Source: Streptomyces californicus
GTDB lineage: Bacteria; Actinomycetota; Actinomycetes; Streptomycetales; Streptomycetaceae
Direction: 5' to 3'
Length of the DNA stretch: 64,000 nt
Assembly: GCF_000717645.1 (NCBI RefSeq)
Contig: NZ_JNZZ01000005.1
Span: 186,001 to 250,000, forward strand
This document shows positions 48,073-59,050 of the stretch, one piece after another. Positions within the stretch are counted from its first letter, which is position 1; every line of letters begins with the position of its first letter. The position numbers and the translations under genes were made by a program. The notes under the pieces were generated by a model. It worked only from the letters and a program-made list of their open reading frames with translations, was not told where the DNA came from and ran no database searches.

Positions 48073-49367
48073 GCGCGCCGCTGATCGTCGGCGCCGTCCT
48101 GCTGGTCGTCGTCGGCTGGCTCGCCGCCTGCGCGGAGGCCGGCATCGCCCGCACCTCCAGCTTTCGGGCCGACGAGGCCGTACGCTCCGGCCGCCGGGGC
48201 AGCGCGAAGCTGGCCAGGATCGCCGCCGACCCGACCCGCTATCTCAACGTCGCCCTGCTGGTGCGGGTCGCCTGCGAGATGTCGGCCGGGGTGCTCGTCA
48301 CCTACGCCTGCCTCCAGGAACTCCCCGAGACCTGGGAGGCGCTGGCCGTCGCGATGGGCGTCATGGTCCTCGTGAGCTACGTCGCCATCGGCGTCTCCCC
48401 GCGCACCATCGGCCGCCAGCACCCGCTGAACACGGCCACGGCGGCGGCGTACGTCTTGGTGCCGCTGGCCCGGATCATGGGGCCGATCCCGCAACTGCTG
48501 ATCCTCGTCGGCAACGCGCTGACCCCCGGCAAGGGGTTCCGCAAGGGCCCGTTCGCCAGCGAGGCCGAACTGCGGGCCATGGTGGACCTGGCCGAGGCGG
48601 AGTCGCTCATCGAGGACGACGAACGCCGCATGGTGCACTCCGTCTTCGAGCTGGGCGACACCCTGGTCCGCGAGGTCATGGTGCCCCGCACCGACCTGGT
48701 CTCCATCGAGCGGTTCAAGACGATCCGTCAGGCCCTCACCCTCGCCCTGCGCTCCGGCTTCTCCCGGATACCGGTCACCGGCGAGAACGAGGACGACGTC
48801 GTCGGGATCGTCTACCTCAAGGACCTGGTCCGCAAGACGCACATCAACCGCGAATCCGAGTCCGACCCGGTCTCCACCGCGATGCGCCCCGCCGCCTTCG
48901 TCCCCGACACCAAGAACGCCGGCGACCTGCTGCGCGAGATGCAGCGGGACCGCAGCCACGTCGCCGTCGTCATCGACGAGTACGGCGGCACGGCGGGCAT
49001 CGTCACCATCGAGGACATCCTGGAGGAGATCGTCGGCGAGATCACCGACGAGTACGACCGGGAGCTGCCGCCCGTCCAGGAGCTGGAGAACGGCTGCTAC
49101 CGGGTCACCGCCCGCCTCGACATCGGGGACCTCGGCGACCTCTTCGGGCTCGACGAGTACGACGACGAGGACGTGGAGACCGTCGGCGGACTGCTCGCCA
49201 AGGCGCTCGGCCGGGTCCCGATCGCCGGGGCGTCGGCCCCCGTCGAGCTGCCCGACGGCCGCCGCCTGCGGCTCACCGCCGAGTCCCCGGCGGGCCGCCG
49301 GAACAAGATCGTCACCGTGCTCGTGGAGCCCGAGTCCGCCGAGCCCGAGGAGAAGGAAGCGGAATGA
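48069..49367 (+). CDS. CNNM/CorC-type membrane protein with CBS pair
   Basis: 432 residues. N-terminal CNNM transmembrane domain (four hydrophobic segments in 1-150, starting [21 protein letters not shown]). Two CBS domains follow (about 215-330: [64 protein letters not shown]), then a C-terminal CorC_HlyC domain. Family members transport or regulate divalent cations such as Mg2+. The start overlaps the ybeY stop and the stop overlaps the next gene's ATG. Confidence 0.93.
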   Translation: MSAPLIVGAVLLVVVGWLAACAEAGIARTSSFRADEAVRSGRRGSAKLARIAADPTRYLNVALLVRVACEMSAGVLVTYACLQELPETWEALAVAMGVMVLVSYVAIGVSPRTIGRQHPLNTATAAAYVLVPLARIMGPIPQLLILVGNALTPGKGFRKGPFASEAELRAMVDLAEAESLIEDDERRMVHSVFELGDTLVREVMVPRTDLVSIERFKTIRQALTLALRSGFSRIPVTGENEDDVVGIVYLKDLVRKTHINRESESDPVSTAMRPAAFVPDTKNAGDLLREMQRDRSHVAVVIDEYGGTAGIVTIEDILEEIVGEITDEYDRELPPVQELENGCYRVTARLDIGDLGDLFGLDEYDDEDVETVGGLLAKALGRVPIAGASAPVELPDGRRLRLTAESPAGRRNKIVTVLVEPESAEPEEKEAE

Positions 49368-49720
49368 CGCCGGAGCGGCTGCGGGCCTTCTGTCTGGAGT
49401 TCAACGCGAGCGTGGAGGAGTTCCCGTTCAGCCCGGAGACCTCGGTCTTCAAGGTGCTCGGCAAGATGTTCGCCCTCACCGCGCTGGACGCCCGGCCGCT
49501 CACGATCAACCTCAAGTGCGACCCGGACAACGCGGTCCGCCTCCGCGAGGAGCATGCGAAGGCCATCGTCCCCGGCTGGCACATGAACAAGCGCCACTGG
49601 AACACGGTGACCGTCTCCGGGGTCCCCGACACACTGCTGCGCGAGCTGATCGAGGACTCCTACGACCTGGTGGTCGCCGGCCTCCCGAAAGCGGAACGGC
49701 TCAAGCTGGACCGGCCCTGA
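49364..49720 (+). CDS. MmcQ/YjbR family DNA-binding-fold protein
   Basis: 118 residues. Small family with a double-wing DNA-binding-like fold and unknown role. The core FPFSPETSVFKVLGKMFALTALDARPLTINLKCDPDNAVRLREEHAKAIVPGWHMNKRHWNTV is standard. The ATG overlaps the CorC-like stop (ATGA), so it is the last of the phoH-ybeY-CorC-MmcQ operon. Confidence 0.92.
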   Translation: MTPERLRAFCLEFNASVEEFPFSPETSVFKVLGKMFALTALDARPLTINLKCDPDNAVRLREEHAKAIVPGWHMNKRHWNTVTVSGVPDTLLRELIEDSYDLVVAGLPKAERLKLDRP

Positions 49721-49760
49721 GGCGCGTCCGGCGTCGACGAACGACCCCGGGAGCGGCGGT

Positions 49761-50579
49761 ATGACGGAACAGCTCGACCGCGCCACCGGCCTGCTCCGGG
49801 ACGTGCTGGGGCCGGACCTCCTCGGTGCCTGTCTCCACGGCTCCGCCGTCCTCGGCGGGCTGCGTCCGGCCAGCGACCTCGACATCCTGGCGATCCCCCG
49901 TCGCAGCCTGGACACGGACCGGCGACGCGCGCTGCTGGCGGGCCTGCTGGAGATCTCCGGGCTCACCCCCGGGGTCCGGCCGCTGGAGCTGACCGTCGTC
50001 GTCCACTCCGGCATCCGCCCCTGGCGCTACCCGCCGACCGCGGACTTCCTCTACGGCGAGTGGCTGCGCGCGGAGTTGACCGCGGGCGGGCCACCGCTCC
50101 CCGCGCCTCTGCCGGACCTGGCGCTGCTCCTCACCGTCGCCCGGACCGGCGGCCGTCCCCTCACCGGGCAGCCGCCGGCCCGGCTCATCGACCCCGTGCC
50201 CCACGCCGACCTGGTCCGGGCGAGCGTCGCGGGCCTCCCGGAACTCCTCGACGACCTCGCCGACGACACCCGTAACGTCCTGCTCACCCTGGCCCGGGTC
50301 TGGGCGACCCTCGCCACCGGCGAGATCCTGCCGAAGGACGCCGCGGCGGACTGGGCCCTCGCCCGGCTCCCCGCCGAACACCGTCCCGTCCTGGAGCACG
50401 CCCGCGAGCTGTACCGCACCACCCGTTACGCGGACGAGCGCTGGAGCCCGGCCCTGACCGCCCGGGTCCGCCCGCACGCGTGCGAGGTGCTCGCCCGGAT
50501 CGACCGTCTCCGCGCCGGTGGCGACGGCGGGCCCCCACCGGCTCCCGGAGAGCCGCGCGGCGGCGTCGGGGGCGCATGA
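49761..50579 (+). CDS. AadA-like aminoglycoside nucleotidyltransferase family protein
   Basis: 272 residues. The N-terminal nucleotidyltransferase motif CLHGSAVLGGLRPASDLDILAI (G-S-x9-D-x-D) and the later ELTVVVHSG match the ANT(3'')/AadA family that adenylates streptomycin or spectinomycin. A C-terminal helical domain (DDTRNVLLTLARVWATLATGEILPKDAAADWAL) is also AadA-like. ATG 49761 follows GGGAGCGGCGG. Whether it confers resistance cannot be read from sequence; chromosomal homologues are common in Streptomyces. The last ~30 residues are Gly/Pro-rich. Confidence 0.85.
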   Translation: MTEQLDRATGLLRDVLGPDLLGACLHGSAVLGGLRPASDLDILAIPRRSLDTDRRRALLAGLLEISGLTPGVRPLELTVVVHSGIRPWRYPPTADFLYGEWLRAELTAGGPPLPAPLPDLALLLTVARTGGRPLTGQPPARLIDPVPHADLVRASVAGLPELLDDLADDTRNVLLTLARVWATLATGEILPKDAAADWALARLPAEHRPVLEHARELYRTTRYADERWSPALTARVRPHACEVLARIDRLRAGGDGGPPPAPGEPRGGVGGA

Positions 50580-50613
50580 CCCGCCGCTCCCGCCCCCTTC
50601 GTATGCTCGTGCC

Positions 50614-50976
50614 ATGACCGACACCACCAACGCCACCGACCTCGACGCCGAGGACCGCAAGATCGTCACGCTGGCGCGCAGCGCCCGGGCCCGCAACGGG
50701 GTGCCCGAAGGCGCGGCCGTGCGCGACGAGACGGGGCGTACGTACGTCGCGGGCACGGTGGCGCTGGAGTCGTTGAAGCTCAGCGCCCTGCGGACCGCCG
50801 TCGCCATGGCCGTCGCCAGCGGCGCCACCTCGCTGGAGGCCGCCGCCGTCGTCTCCGCCGCCGAGGCGCCCTCCGACGAGGACCGGGCAGCCGTGCGGGA
50901 CCTGGGCGGACCGGAGACGCCGGTGTTCCTCGCGGGCCCGGACGGGGTGGTCCGGGCCCGCGTCACGGCGGGCTGA
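50614..50976 (+). CDS. Degenerate cytidine deaminase-like protein
   Basis: 120 residues. Pattern and position match cytidine deaminase (cdd lies next to era in Firmicutes), but the zinc motifs are missing. Where the family has a Cys/His-Ala-Glu motif, this protein has ALRTAVAMAVASGA, and no PCxxC follows. The fold-typical beginning (DRKIVTLARSARARNGVPEGAAV) and GRTYVAGTVALES remain. It is therefore probably a non-catalytic relative. TATGCT lies six bases before ATG 50614, so the transcript is probably leaderless. Confidence 0.8.
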   Translation: MTDTTNATDLDAEDRKIVTLARSARARNGVPEGAAVRDETGRTYVAGTVALESLKLSALRTAVAMAVASGATSLEAAAVVSAAEAPSDEDRAAVRDLGGPETPVFLAGPDGVVRARVTAG

Positions 50977-51117
50977 GCGGCCGGGCGGCGGCCCGCCGCC
51001 CGGCGGGGCTCCGGTACCCCTTCCGTACGCCCCGGGGCGGGCCTGTGCCCGCCCCGTCGGCGCGTCCCGGCGCACCGCTGTGCGAGCGCGTCACCGGGAT
51101 CGGGGAGAATGGACGCC

Positions 51118-52083
51118 ATGAGCGCTCGACCGAACCAAGAATCCGCTGCCCCGCAGCCGGAGACCACCTCCCCCCACCGGGCCGGTTTCGCCTGCTTCGT
51201 GGGCCGCCCCAACGCGGGCAAGTCCACCCTGACGAACGCTCTGGTCGGTCAGAAGGTGGCGATCACCTCCAACCGCCCCCAGACCACCCGGCACACCGTG
51301 CGCGGCATCGTGCACCGTGACGACGCGCAGCTGATCCTGGTCGACACCCCCGGCCTCCACAAGCCGCGCACGCTGCTCGGCGAGCGGCTCAACGACGTCG
51401 TACGGACCACCTGGGCCGAGGTCGACGTCATCGGCTTCTGCCTGCCCGCCGACCAGAAGCTCGGCCCCGGCGACAAGTACATCGTCAAGGAGCTCGCGGG
51501 GATCAGGAAGACCCCCAAGATCGCCATCATCACCAAGACCGACCTGGTCGACTCCAAGACGCTGGCCGAACAGCTCCTCGCCGTCTCCGCGCTCGCGCAG
51601 GAGCTCGGCTTCGAGTGGGCCGAGATCGTTCCCGTCTCGGCGGTCGGCGACCAGCAGGTCGGCCTGCTCGCCGATCTCATCGCCCCGCTGCTCCCCGAGA
51701 GCCCGCCGCTCTACCCGGAGGGCGACCTCACCGACGAGCCGGAGATGGTCATGGTCGCGGAGCTGATTCGCGAGGCGGCGCTGGAGGGCGTGCGCGACGA
51801 GCTGCCGCACTCCATCGCGGTCGTCGTCGAGGAGATGCTGCCCCGCGAGGACCGTCCGGCGGACAAACCGCTGCTGGACATCCACGCCAACGTCTACATC
51901 GAGCGCCCGAGCCAGAAGGGCATCATCATCGGCCCGAAGGGCAAGCGGCTGAAGGACGTCGGCACCAAGTCCCGCAAGCACATCGAGGCGCTGCTCGGCA
52001 CCCCGGTCTACCTGGACCTGCACGTGAAGGTCGCCAAGGACTGGCAGCGCGACCCCAAGCAGCTGCGCAAGCTCGGGTTCTAG
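51118..52083 (+). CDS. era: GTPase Era
   Basis: 321 residues. Era binds the 3' end of 16S rRNA and guides 30S assembly. G1 GRPNAGKST, G2 TTRHTVRG, G3 DTPGLHKP, G4 TKTDLVD and the C-terminal KH domain (VYIERPSQKGIIIGPKGKRLKDVG) are intact. ATG 51118 is preferred over the ATG at 51109, because GGGGAGA lies directly on the latter. The era stop is followed by a hairpin shared with the convergent emfourin-like gene. Confidence 0.96.
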   Translation: MSARPNQESAAPQPETTSPHRAGFACFVGRPNAGKSTLTNALVGQKVAITSNRPQTTRHTVRGIVHRDDAQLILVDTPGLHKPRTLLGERLNDVVRTTWAEVDVIGFCLPADQKLGPGDKYIVKELAGIRKTPKIAIITKTDLVDSKTLAEQLLAVSALAQELGFEWAEIVPVSAVGDQQVGLLADLIAPLLPESPPLYPEGDLTDEPEMVMVAELIREAALEGVRDELPHSIAVVVEEMLPREDRPADKPLLDIHANVYIERPSQKGIIIGPKGKRLKDVGTKSRKHIEALLGTPVYLDLHVKVAKDWQRDPKQLRKLGF

Positions 52084-52125
52084 AGCCTTTCCGGAGACCG
52101 CTGGGTGCCTCCGGCGGCCGGTGCC

Positions 52126-52160
52126 GATCTCACGCGCCCTCCTTGAGGACGCGTGAGATC
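52126..52160. terminator. Hairpin at the end of emfourin-like gene and era
   Basis: GATCTCACGCG (52126-52136) pairs perfectly with CGCGTGAGATC (52150-52160). It contains the stop codon and the last codons of the minus-strand gene and lies 43 bases after era, so it could end both. Confidence 0.65.
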
Positions 52161-52396
52161 AGCGTGCGCTGTGCCCCGGTCAGATCGGGGTCAGCGCAGT
52201 ACACGGTGGTGCCGTCGACCGTGATCGCGTACCGGAAGCCGTCCGGGGCCCCGGTGGGCGGGGCGTCGCGGGCGCGGGAGAGGGCCTCCTCGGCGAGCGA
52301 CCGCCAGGTGGCGGCGTCCTCCCGGCCCTCGGTGTCGAGTTCGCCGCTCCGGGCGATGCCGGCGAAGCCGCCGGTCCGGCTGACCTGAATACGCAT
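52130..52396 (-). CDS. Emfourin-like protease inhibitor, 88 residues
   Basis: Starts at ATG 52396: MRIQVSRTGGFAGIARSGEL, the N-terminal pattern of emfourin, the protein inhibitor of protealysin-type M4 proteases (family PF20242 by my recollection). The rest (TWRSLAEEALSRARDAP, DGFRYAITVDGTTVYCADPDL, QRTLISRVLKEGA) fits the same small beta-rich protein. It lies downstream of, and on the same strand as, an M4 protease, 288 bases apart, the arrangement known for protealysin-emfourin pairs. It should bind the protease active site and protect the cytoplasm. Confidence 0.85.
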   Translation of the reverse strand: MRIQVSRTGGFAGIARSGELDTEGREDAATWRSLAEEALSRARDAPPTGAPDGFRYAITVDGTTVYCADPDLTGAQRTLISRVLKEGA

Positions 52397-52516
52397 GGGG
52401 TCCTGTCTATCGGGGGCCGGGCGGAGGCTCAACCCCGCCCGGTCGGCGGGCCGGTGGTCCCGCCCGCCCACCGGGGCGGCTGCCCGGTCGGCGGGCGGCA
52501 GGCCGGGCGGGCTCGG

Positions 52517-52670
52517 ACGGCCCGCCCAGTCGGGCCCGGGGCGGCCGGACGGCCCGCGTCGGATCGGGCCCGGATGACCCGCCCGCGTCGAACCGGGCTC
52601 GGACGGCCCGCCCGCCTCGCTTCGGGCCCGGACGGGTGGCCCGCGTCGGATGGGGCCCGGCCGCCCCCGC
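52517..52670. repeat. Degenerate 25-29-base repeats between inhibitor and protease genes
   Basis: Five imperfect units, each containing GGCCCGC(GTC/CTC)G and GGGCCCGGA or GGGCTCGGA, follow each other at about 52517, 52549, 52574, 52603 and 52632. Two adjacent units are 29 bases. The stretch is 290 bases without a gene. Confidence 0.65.
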
Positions 52671-52684
52671 CCGCGTCGGTCCGG

Positions 52685-53761
52685 TCAGGCCCGGGTGGAG
52701 ACGCCCACCTCGGACCACGCCTTGAGGACCGCCTCCCGCTCGTCCGCCTCGCCGAAGCGGTCGCCCGCCGCCGCGACCGTCAGCCGGGCGAACTGCGCGA
52801 AGTCCGCGTTGGCCGTCAGCTCGCCGCCGGTCAGCACGTCGAACCAGATCTGCCCGGCGCGCTCCCAGGAGTTGCCGCCCAGCGCGGTGGCCGTGAGGTA
52901 GAACGCCCGGTTCGGGATGCCGGAGTTGAGGTGGACCCCGCCGTTGTCCTCCTCCGTCTCGATGTAGTCCTCCATCGATCCGGGCTGCGGGTCCTTGCCG
53001 AGGACGTCGTCGTCGTACGCCGTGCCCGGGGCCTTCATCGAGCGCAGCGCCTTCCCGCTGACCCCCGGCGCCAGCAGCCCGGCGCCGATCAGCCAGTCCG
53101 CCTGCTCGGCGCTCTGGCCCAGCGAGTACTGCTTCACCAGCGCGCCGAAGACGTCGGACACGGACTCGTTGAGCGCGCCGGACTGGCCCTCGTAGCGGAG
53201 GTTGGCGGTGTACTGCGTGAGGCCGTGGGCCAGTTCGTGGGCGATCACGTCGACCGCGACGGTGAAGTCGAGGAAGATCTCGCCGTCGCCGTCCCCGAAG
53301 ACCATCTGCTCGCCGTCGAAGAACGCGTTGTTGTACTCCTGGCCGTAGTGGACGGAGCCGGTCAGCGGGAGGCCCTTGCCGTCGATCGAGCTGCGCCCGT
53401 ACGCCGAGAGCAGCAGGTCGAAGGTGGCGCCGAGTCCGGCGTAGGCGCGGTTGACGCTGGCGTCGGAGGTGGGCTTCTCGCCCTCGTCGCGGACCTTGGA
53501 GCCCGGCAGCGTGGTGCCGTTCTCGCAGTCGTACAGCGTGCGGTGCGGTTTGGAGGGGACGGCGCCGGCGGTGTGCCGCGTCGGCGTCGCGGCGAGCGCC
53601 GTGATCCGGCGGTGGTCGCGGCGCAGGGCGTCGGCCTCCAGCGTGCGGCGGGCCGGATCGGCGAGCCGTGGCTCGGCCGACCGGGACAGGTGGTCGAGGA
53701 CGTGGGGCGGAACGATGGTGCAGAAGACGGGGTTGAGCTCACCGTCGGTTCGAAGGTCCAT
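52685..53761 (-). CDS. Protealysin-type M4 metalloprotease
   Basis: 358 residues of the thermolysin (M4) family, protealysin branch. Short propeptide with the hallmark FCTIVPPHVLDHL (residues about 13-25). The catalytic motif is VIAHELAHGLTQY with the third zinc ligand in GALNESVSD. VHLNSGIPNRAFY completes the substrate site. No signal peptide is visible, as in protealysins, which act inside the cell or leave by an unknown route. I use ATG 53761 (MDLRTDGELNPVF); a longer frame upstream has no family match. The emfourin-like gene follows. Confidence 0.93.
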   Translation of the reverse strand: MDLRTDGELNPVFCTIVPPHVLDHLSRSAEPRLADPARRTLEADALRRDHRRITALAATPTRHTAGAVPSKPHRTLYDCENGTTLPGSKVRDEGEKPTSDASVNRAYAGLGATFDLLLSAYGRSSIDGKGLPLTGSVHYGQEYNNAFFDGEQMVFGDGDGEIFLDFTVAVDVIAHELAHGLTQYTANLRYEGQSGALNESVSDVFGALVKQYSLGQSAEQADWLIGAGLLAPGVSGKALRSMKAPGTAYDDDVLGKDPQPGSMEDYIETEEDNGGVHLNSGIPNRAFYLTATALGGNSWERAGQIWFDVLTGGELTANADFAQFARLTVAAAGDRFGEADEREAVLKAWSEVGVSTRA

Positions 53762-53811
53762 ACAACGACTGTGGCACTCCGTCACCGTTCTGTCACTGGT
53801 TGCGACGGTGA

Positions 53812-55842
<2,031 letters not shown>

Positions 55843-55859
55843 CCCCCGAACGGCACGCT

Positions 55860-55898
55860 CCGAACCCCGACCGCCCGCTCCGGGCGGTCGGGGTTCGG
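55860..55898 (+). terminator. Terminator after leuA
   Basis: CCGAACCCCGACCGCCCG (55860-55877) pairs perfectly with CGGGCGGTCGGGGTTCGG (55881-55898), 18 pairs with a 3-base loop. Confidence 0.92.
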
Positions 55899-56007
55899 CC
55901 ATATCCGGGGGTTGTGACGTCCGAGAGGCTGACGCCGCGTCGCCGATGTGGCTAACATCACGTCCAACACACGGCAGTGTTGCCGGAGCGTTACGGAGGT
56001 GTGCGAC

Positions 56008-56712
56008 GTGGGGTCGACCAAAGGACAACGCGCTCTGAGGCCGGTCCTCTGCGGCGTACGCACCGTCTGGGACGCCGTCGGCGACGGCGTCTTCTTCTGC
56101 TCGGGCTGCGGGGGAGACCGCAACTACCGCCACCTGACCGGCCGTCGCCGCCTCACCGTCCTCGGCGTCCCGCTGGTCGGCCGCGGCGAGGCCGAGCCCG
56201 TCGTCGAGTGCGCCGCCTGCCTCGCCCGGTACGCCCCCGAGGCGCTGGAGCACCCCACCACGACCCGGTTCTCGGCGATGCTGCGCGAGGCCGTCCACAC
56301 CGTCACCCTGGCCGTCCTCGCCGCCGGCGGCACCACCTCCCGCACCGTCCTGGAGGCCGCCGTCGCCACCGTGCGCGACGCCGGGCTCGACGACTGCACC
56401 CAGGAGCAGCTGTACACGGTCGTCGAGGTGCTGGCCGCCGACACCGGGTACGGCTCCGGCGCCGACCCGGCCGCCGAGGCGTGCGGCCCGACCCTCGCCA
56501 TCGAGCTGCACGAGGTGCTGGCCCCGCTCGCCCCGCACCTGGCCACCGCCGGCCGCGAGTCCGTCCTCCTCCAGGGCGCCCGGATCGCGCTGGCCGACGG
56601 GCCCTACCGCGCCGCCGAGCGCCAGGTCCTCACCACGGTCGGCACCGCCCTCCACCTCCCCGACGAGGACATCGCCCGGCTGCTGGCGGCGGCCGCCCGC
56701 ACACCCTCGTAG
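56008..56712 (+). CDS. TerB-like protein with N-terminal zinc-ribbon
   Basis: 234 residues. The N-terminus has two Cys pairs (FFCSGCGGDRNY and VECAACLARY) in a zinc-ribbon-like part. The remaining helical domain (HPTTTRFSAMLREAVHTVTLAVLAAGG, LLQGARIALADGPYRAAERQVL) resembles the tellurite-resistance TerB fold, including the DG..E pattern. Function unknown; not evidence for tellurite resistance by itself. GTG 56008 has GGAGG eight bases ahead. It lies between leuA and recO. Confidence 0.85.
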   Translation: MGSTKGQRALRPVLCGVRTVWDAVGDGVFFCSGCGGDRNYRHLTGRRRLTVLGVPLVGRGEAEPVVECAACLARYAPEALEHPTTTRFSAMLREAVHTVTLAVLAAGGTTSRTVLEAAVATVRDAGLDDCTQEQLYTVVEVLAADTGYGSGADPAAEACGPTLAIELHEVLAPLAPHLATAGRESVLLQGARIALADGPYRAAERQVLTTVGTALHLPDEDIARLLAAAARTPS

Positions 56713-56803
56713 CGCCGCCTCCGGACGCCCCCGCACGCCCTCGTGGCGCCCCGTCCCGGACGGGGCCGCCCGCCGTCGGCCCCCGGTGGGCGACAATGGG
56801 CCC

Positions 56804-57550
56804 ATGAGCTTGTTCCGGGACGACGGCATCGTGCTGCGTACGCAGAAACTGGGCGAGGCCGACCGGATCATCACGATCCTGACCCGCGGCCACGGCCGGG
56901 TCCGCGCCGTCGCCCGCGGGGTGCGCCGCACCAAGTCCAAGTTCGGCGCCCGGCTGGAGCCCTTCTCCCACGTCGACGTGCAGTTCTTCGCCCGCGGCAG
57001 CGAGCTGGTCGGCCGGGGGCTGCCGCTCTGCACCCAGAGCGAGACGATCGCCCCGTACGGCGGTGGGATCGTCGCCGACTACGCCCGCTACACCGCCGGC
57101 ACCGCGATGCTGGAGACCGCCGAGCGGTTCACCGACCACGAGGGCGAACCTGCCGTCCAGCAGTACCTGCTGCTCGTCGGCGGCCTGCGCACCCTCGCCC
57201 GGGGCGAGCACGCCCCCCACCTGATCCTGGACGCGTTCCTGCTGCGCTCGCTCGCGGTGAACGGGTACGCCCCCAGCTTCGAGGACTGCGCCAAGTGCGG
57301 AATGCCCGGACCGAACCGTTTCTTCTCGGTCGCGGCGGGGGGCGTCATCTGCGGTGACTGCCGGGTCCCCGGGAGCGTCGTACCCTCGGCACAGGCCCTG
57401 GAACTGCTGAGCGCGCTGCTCAGCGGGGACTGGGCGACGGCGGACGCGTGCGAGGCGCGTCATGTCAGGGAGGGGAGCGGGCTGGTGTCCGCCTATCTGC
57501 ACTGGCATCTGGAGCGCGGCCTGCGCTCGCTGCGGTACGTCGAGAAGTGA
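56804..57550 (+). CDS. recO: DNA repair protein RecO
   Basis: 248 residues. RecO anneals single strands and loads RecA with RecR in gap repair. The N-terminal OB domain (LFRDDGIVLRTQKLGEADRIITILTRGHGRVRAVARGVRR) and a C-terminal zinc finger (CAKCGMPG with CGDC) are standard. ATG 56804 is chosen; a GACAAT-like box seven bases upstream suggests a leaderless start. uppS follows after 90 bases with a hairpin between. Confidence 0.95.
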   Translation: MSLFRDDGIVLRTQKLGEADRIITILTRGHGRVRAVARGVRRTKSKFGARLEPFSHVDVQFFARGSELVGRGLPLCTQSETIAPYGGGIVADYARYTAGTAMLETAERFTDHEGEPAVQQYLLLVGGLRTLARGEHAPHLILDAFLLRSLAVNGYAPSFEDCAKCGMPGPNRFFSVAAGGVICGDCRVPGSVVPSAQALELLSALLSGDWATADACEARHVREGSGLVSAYLHWHLERGLRSLRYVEK

Positions 57551-57586
57551 CGCGGTGCGTCGGGCGGACGACGCGACGCGTGGACA

Positions 57587-57613
57587 GGCCCCACCCCCAT
57601 GGCCGGTGGGGCC
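57587..57613 (+). terminator. Hairpin between recO and uppS
   Basis: GGCCCCACC pairs with GGTGGGGCC, nine pairs around a 9-base loop. No T-run follows; it may end recO transcripts or lie in the uppS leader. Confidence 0.5.
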
Positions 57614-57640
57614 ACGTGACACAGGGAGACTGAGAAGCTC

Positions 57641-58468
57641 ATGGCAGTACGCGGGATCCTCGGCGGCCGAAACCGGCGCACGTACCAGACCCCCGAGCCG
57701 CACCCCTCGGGCGCGGTGCCCCCGAAGATCCCGGGCGAGCTGGTGCCCCAGCACGTCGCCGTCGTGATGGACGGCAACGGCCGCTGGGCCAAGGAGCGGG
57801 GTCTGCCCCGCACCGAGGGCCACAAGGTGGGCGAGGGCGTCGTCATGGACGTGCTCAAGGGCTGCATCGAGATGGGCGTGAAGAACCTCTCCCTGTACGC
57901 CTTCTCCACCGAGAACTGGAAGCGTTCCCCGGAGGAGGTGAAGTTCCTGATGAACTTCAACCGGGACGTGATCCGCCGCCGCCGCGACGAGATGGACGAG
58001 CTGGGCATCCGCATCCGCTGGGTGGGCCGCATGCCCAAGCTGTGGAAGTCCGTCGTCCAGGAGCTCCAGGTCGCCCAGGAGCAGACCAAGGACAACGACG
58101 CGATGACGCTGTACTTCTGCGTCAACTACGGCGGCCGCGCGGAGATCGCGGACGCCGCGCAGCGCATCGCCCAGGACGTCGCGGCCGGGAAGCTGGACCC
58201 GTCGAAGGTCAACGAGAAGACCTTCCAGAAGTACATCTACTACCCGGACATGCCGGACGTGGACCTCTTCGTGCGGCCCAGCGGCGAGCAGCGCACCTCG
58301 AACTACCTGATCTGGCAGAGCGCGTACGCGGAGATGGTCTTCCAGGACGTGCTCTGGCCGGACTTCGACCGCCGCGACCTGTGGCGGGCCTGCCTGGAGT
58401 ACGCCCAGCGCGACCGCCGCTTCGGGGGCGCGGAGGCGGTCGAGGCCGCGGAGGCCCTCAAGAAGTGA
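57641..58468 (+). CDS. uppS: Isoprenyl transferase (undecaprenyl diphosphate synthase type)
   Basis: 275 residues. Cis-prenyltransferase that makes a polyprenyl diphosphate carrier lipid for cell-wall synthesis. The [25 protein letters not shown] motif (catalytic Asp), [11 protein letters not shown] and [21 protein letters not shown] are intact. ATG 57641 follows CAGGGAGACTGAGAAGCTC. Next to recO, as usual in actinobacteria. Chain length (C50 or C55) cannot be read. Confidence 0.95.
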   Translation: MAVRGILGGRNRRTYQTPEPHPSGAVPPKIPGELVPQHVAVVMDGNGRWAKERGLPRTEGHKVGEGVVMDVLKGCIEMGVKNLSLYAFSTENWKRSPEEVKFLMNFNRDVIRRRRDEMDELGIRIRWVGRMPKLWKSVVQELQVAQEQTKDNDAMTLYFCVNYGGRAEIADAAQRIAQDVAAGKLDPSKVNEKTFQKYIYYPDMPDVDLFVRPSGEQRTSNYLIWQSAYAEMVFQDVLWPDFDRRDLWRACLEYAQRDRRFGGAEAVEAAEALKK

Positions 58469-58493
58469 CGCGGGGGACGCGGAAAAGGGGCGG

Positions 58494-58928
58494 CTACGCC
58501 TTCTTCTCGGCGCACTCCGCGCAGGTGCCGAAGATCTCGACGGTGTGCGCGACGTTCACGTACCCGTGCTGGGCGGCGATCGACTCGGCCCACTGCTCGA
58601 CGGCCGGGCCCTCGACCTCCACCGCCTTGCCGCAGAGCCGGCAGACCAGGTGGTGGTGGTGGTCGCCGGTCGAGCACCGCCGGTAGACGGCCTCGCCCTC
58701 GGTGGTGCGCAGGACGTCGACCTCACCGGCGTCGGCGAGGGACTGCAGGGTCCGGTAGACCGTGGTCAGGCCCACGGAGTCGCCGCGGTGTTTCAGGACG
58801 TCGTGCAGCTCCTGGGCGCTGCGGAACTCGTCGACCTCGTCGAGCGCCGCCGCCACCGCCGCCCGCTGCCGGGTGGACCGGCCGCGTACCGGCGCTGCGT
58901 TCGTGCCACTGATCGGCGCCGTGGCCAC
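58494..58928 (-). CDS. zur: Fur-family zinc uptake regulator
   Basis: 144 residues. Winged-helix N-terminus (RSTRQRAAVAAALDEVDEFRSAQELHDVLKHRGDSVGLTTVYRTLQSLADAGEVDVL) and Fur metal-binding end (GDHHHHLVCRLCGKAVEVEG, FGTCAECAEKK). The HHHHL and paired CxxC motifs suit a Zn-sensing Zur. It follows znuB on the same strand after 122 bases. GTG 58928 has GGAGG six bases ahead; an ATG further upstream lacks this. It should repress the znu operon with zinc. Confidence 0.92.
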   Translation of the reverse strand: MATAPISGTNAAPVRGRSTRQRAAVAAALDEVDEFRSAQELHDVLKHRGDSVGLTTVYRTLQSLADAGEVDVLRTTEGEAVYRRCSTGDHHHHLVCRLCGKAVEVEGPAVEQWAESIAAQHGYVNVAHTVEIFGTCAECAEKKA

Positions 58929-59050
58929 AGGTGCCTCCTCGTGTCGCCCGTACATGTGTCGGGCCATTGTGCCAGCCCGGCCGGTCCCTCCCGGCGAACA
59001 CGTACGGTGCGACTCCGTCACACACACCGCTGTCGCGGCCGTCGCGTCCC

